Shown piece by piece: positions 63,738 through 64,000 of a DNA stretch of 64,000 nt. The stretch is from contig NZ_ACVO01000017.1 in the NCBI RefSeq assembly GCF_000175615.1, positions 1-64,000 of the forward strand, written 5' to 3'. The DNA is from Rothia mucilaginosa ATCC 25296. Lineage in GTDB: Bacteria > Actinomycetota > Actinomycetes > Actinomycetales > Micrococcaceae. The first letter of the stretch is position 1; every line of letters begins with the position of its first letter. Position numbers and translations under genes: made by a program. The notes below the pieces were generated by a model, which saw only the letters and a program-made list of their open reading frames with translations, was not told the origin of the DNA and ran no database searches.

Positions 63738-64000
63738 ATGACTACCAGCGCTTCACCGACCCGACTAATTCTTGCCTCCGCCTCCCCGGCGCGCCGCAAG
63801 CTCCTGGAAGACTCCCGCATCGCGTTCACGGTGCGCGTCTCCTCCGTAGATGAGGACGCCGCGCTCGCCGCCGCTAACGAACAGGCACGCACCCAGGGTC
63901 GGAAAGGACTCGCCCCGGCTGAGACTGCTTCCCTGCTGGCGCAGCTGAAAGCGCAGGCGGTTGCCGCTGAACTTGCCGCCGAGGGTGTGCGCGATGCACT
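63738..64000 (+). CDS. maf: Maf-family nucleotide pyrophosphatase (5' part only)
   Basis: The first 87 codons of a Maf protein are present; the gene continues past the window. Maf proteins hydrolyse non-canonical or modified NTPs and influence septation. The N-terminus LILASASPARRKLLEDSRIAF is the family signature that binds the nucleotide, followed by VSSVDED. An insert of about 25 residues (ALAAANEQARTQGRKGLAPAE) separates it from the next helix. TAAAAT lies 7 bases before ATG 63738, with no Shine-Dalgarno. Confidence 0.92.
   Translation, partial: MTTSASPTRLILASASPARRKLLEDSRIAFTVRVSSVDEDAALAAANEQARTQGRKGLAPAETASLLAQLKAQAVAAELAAEGVRDA

Overview
The window looks like a chromosomal segment of a Micrococcaceae actinomycete, most likely Rothia and probably close to Rothia mucilaginosa. 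The evidence is moderately high GC, the actinobacterial order rpsB-tsf-pyrH-frr-cdsA-divIVA-dxr, an actinobacteria-type SAM-IV riboswitch on metY-metX, an acyl-CoA carboxylase epsilon subunit, and many GTG/TTG or apparently leaderless starts. The species name is inferred from protein recognition and was not tested.

Layout: 1-7.1 kb is the minus-strand block rpsB, tsf, pyrH, frr, cdsA, a DivIVA-domain gene and dxr. At 7.1-15.1 kb are two DnaA boxes, a plus-strand degenerate LytM lipoprotein, a cell-envelope pair (LppM-like lipoprotein and a Pro/Gln-rich membrane protein), tRNA-Met, a GT4 glycosyltransferase, a DUF1469 (holin-like) membrane protein, an odd tandem array built from tRNA-Asn fragments, and tRNA-Asn. 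At 15.4-22 kb are dnaG, dusB, a GNAT protein, glyS and a small S4 RNA-binding protein.

22.3-25.7 kb is a copper cassette (CopZ-like chaperone and CopB-type ATPase under twin CsoR-like operators). Both sides carry a roughly 230 bp direct repeat made from the 3' end of the adjacent esterase gene, so the cassette is very probably a recent acquisition. 26.4-27.7 kb holds two MerR-family regulators. 28-31.2 kb is metY-metX under the SAM-IV riboswitch. 31.5-37.9 kb is plus strand: an ABC exporter (ATPase and two permeases), rsgA and an oligopeptidase B-like protease. 38.4-41.8 kb is gatCAB, followed by an Rpf/LysM secreted protein with a long, apparently structured leader, then ligA, then a nucleotide cyclase/PP2C pair.

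48.2-52.7 kb has a PH-domain membrane protein, birA, a YciI protein, and the acyl-CoA carboxylase beta and epsilon genes; birA and the carboxylase both belong to biotin-dependent metabolism. 52.9-57 kb holds two related Mrr-type proteins, one with an intact PD-(D/E)xK site and one very long and degenerate, with shared upstream sequence. 57-64 kb has a DUF885 protein, a YgiC/YgiB-like pair, a dicarboxylate symporter and the start of maf.

The least expected structures are non-coding: an interspersed element of about 260 bp with perfect 16 bp terminal inverted repeats and crossing internal inverted repeats (two full and two partial copies), the 120 bp tRNA-arm array at 14.6-15.0 kb, and the rpf leader. 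Nine genes have a -10-like hexamer 6-7 bases before the start codon and most of them no Shine-Dalgarno, which suggests frequent leaderless transcription.
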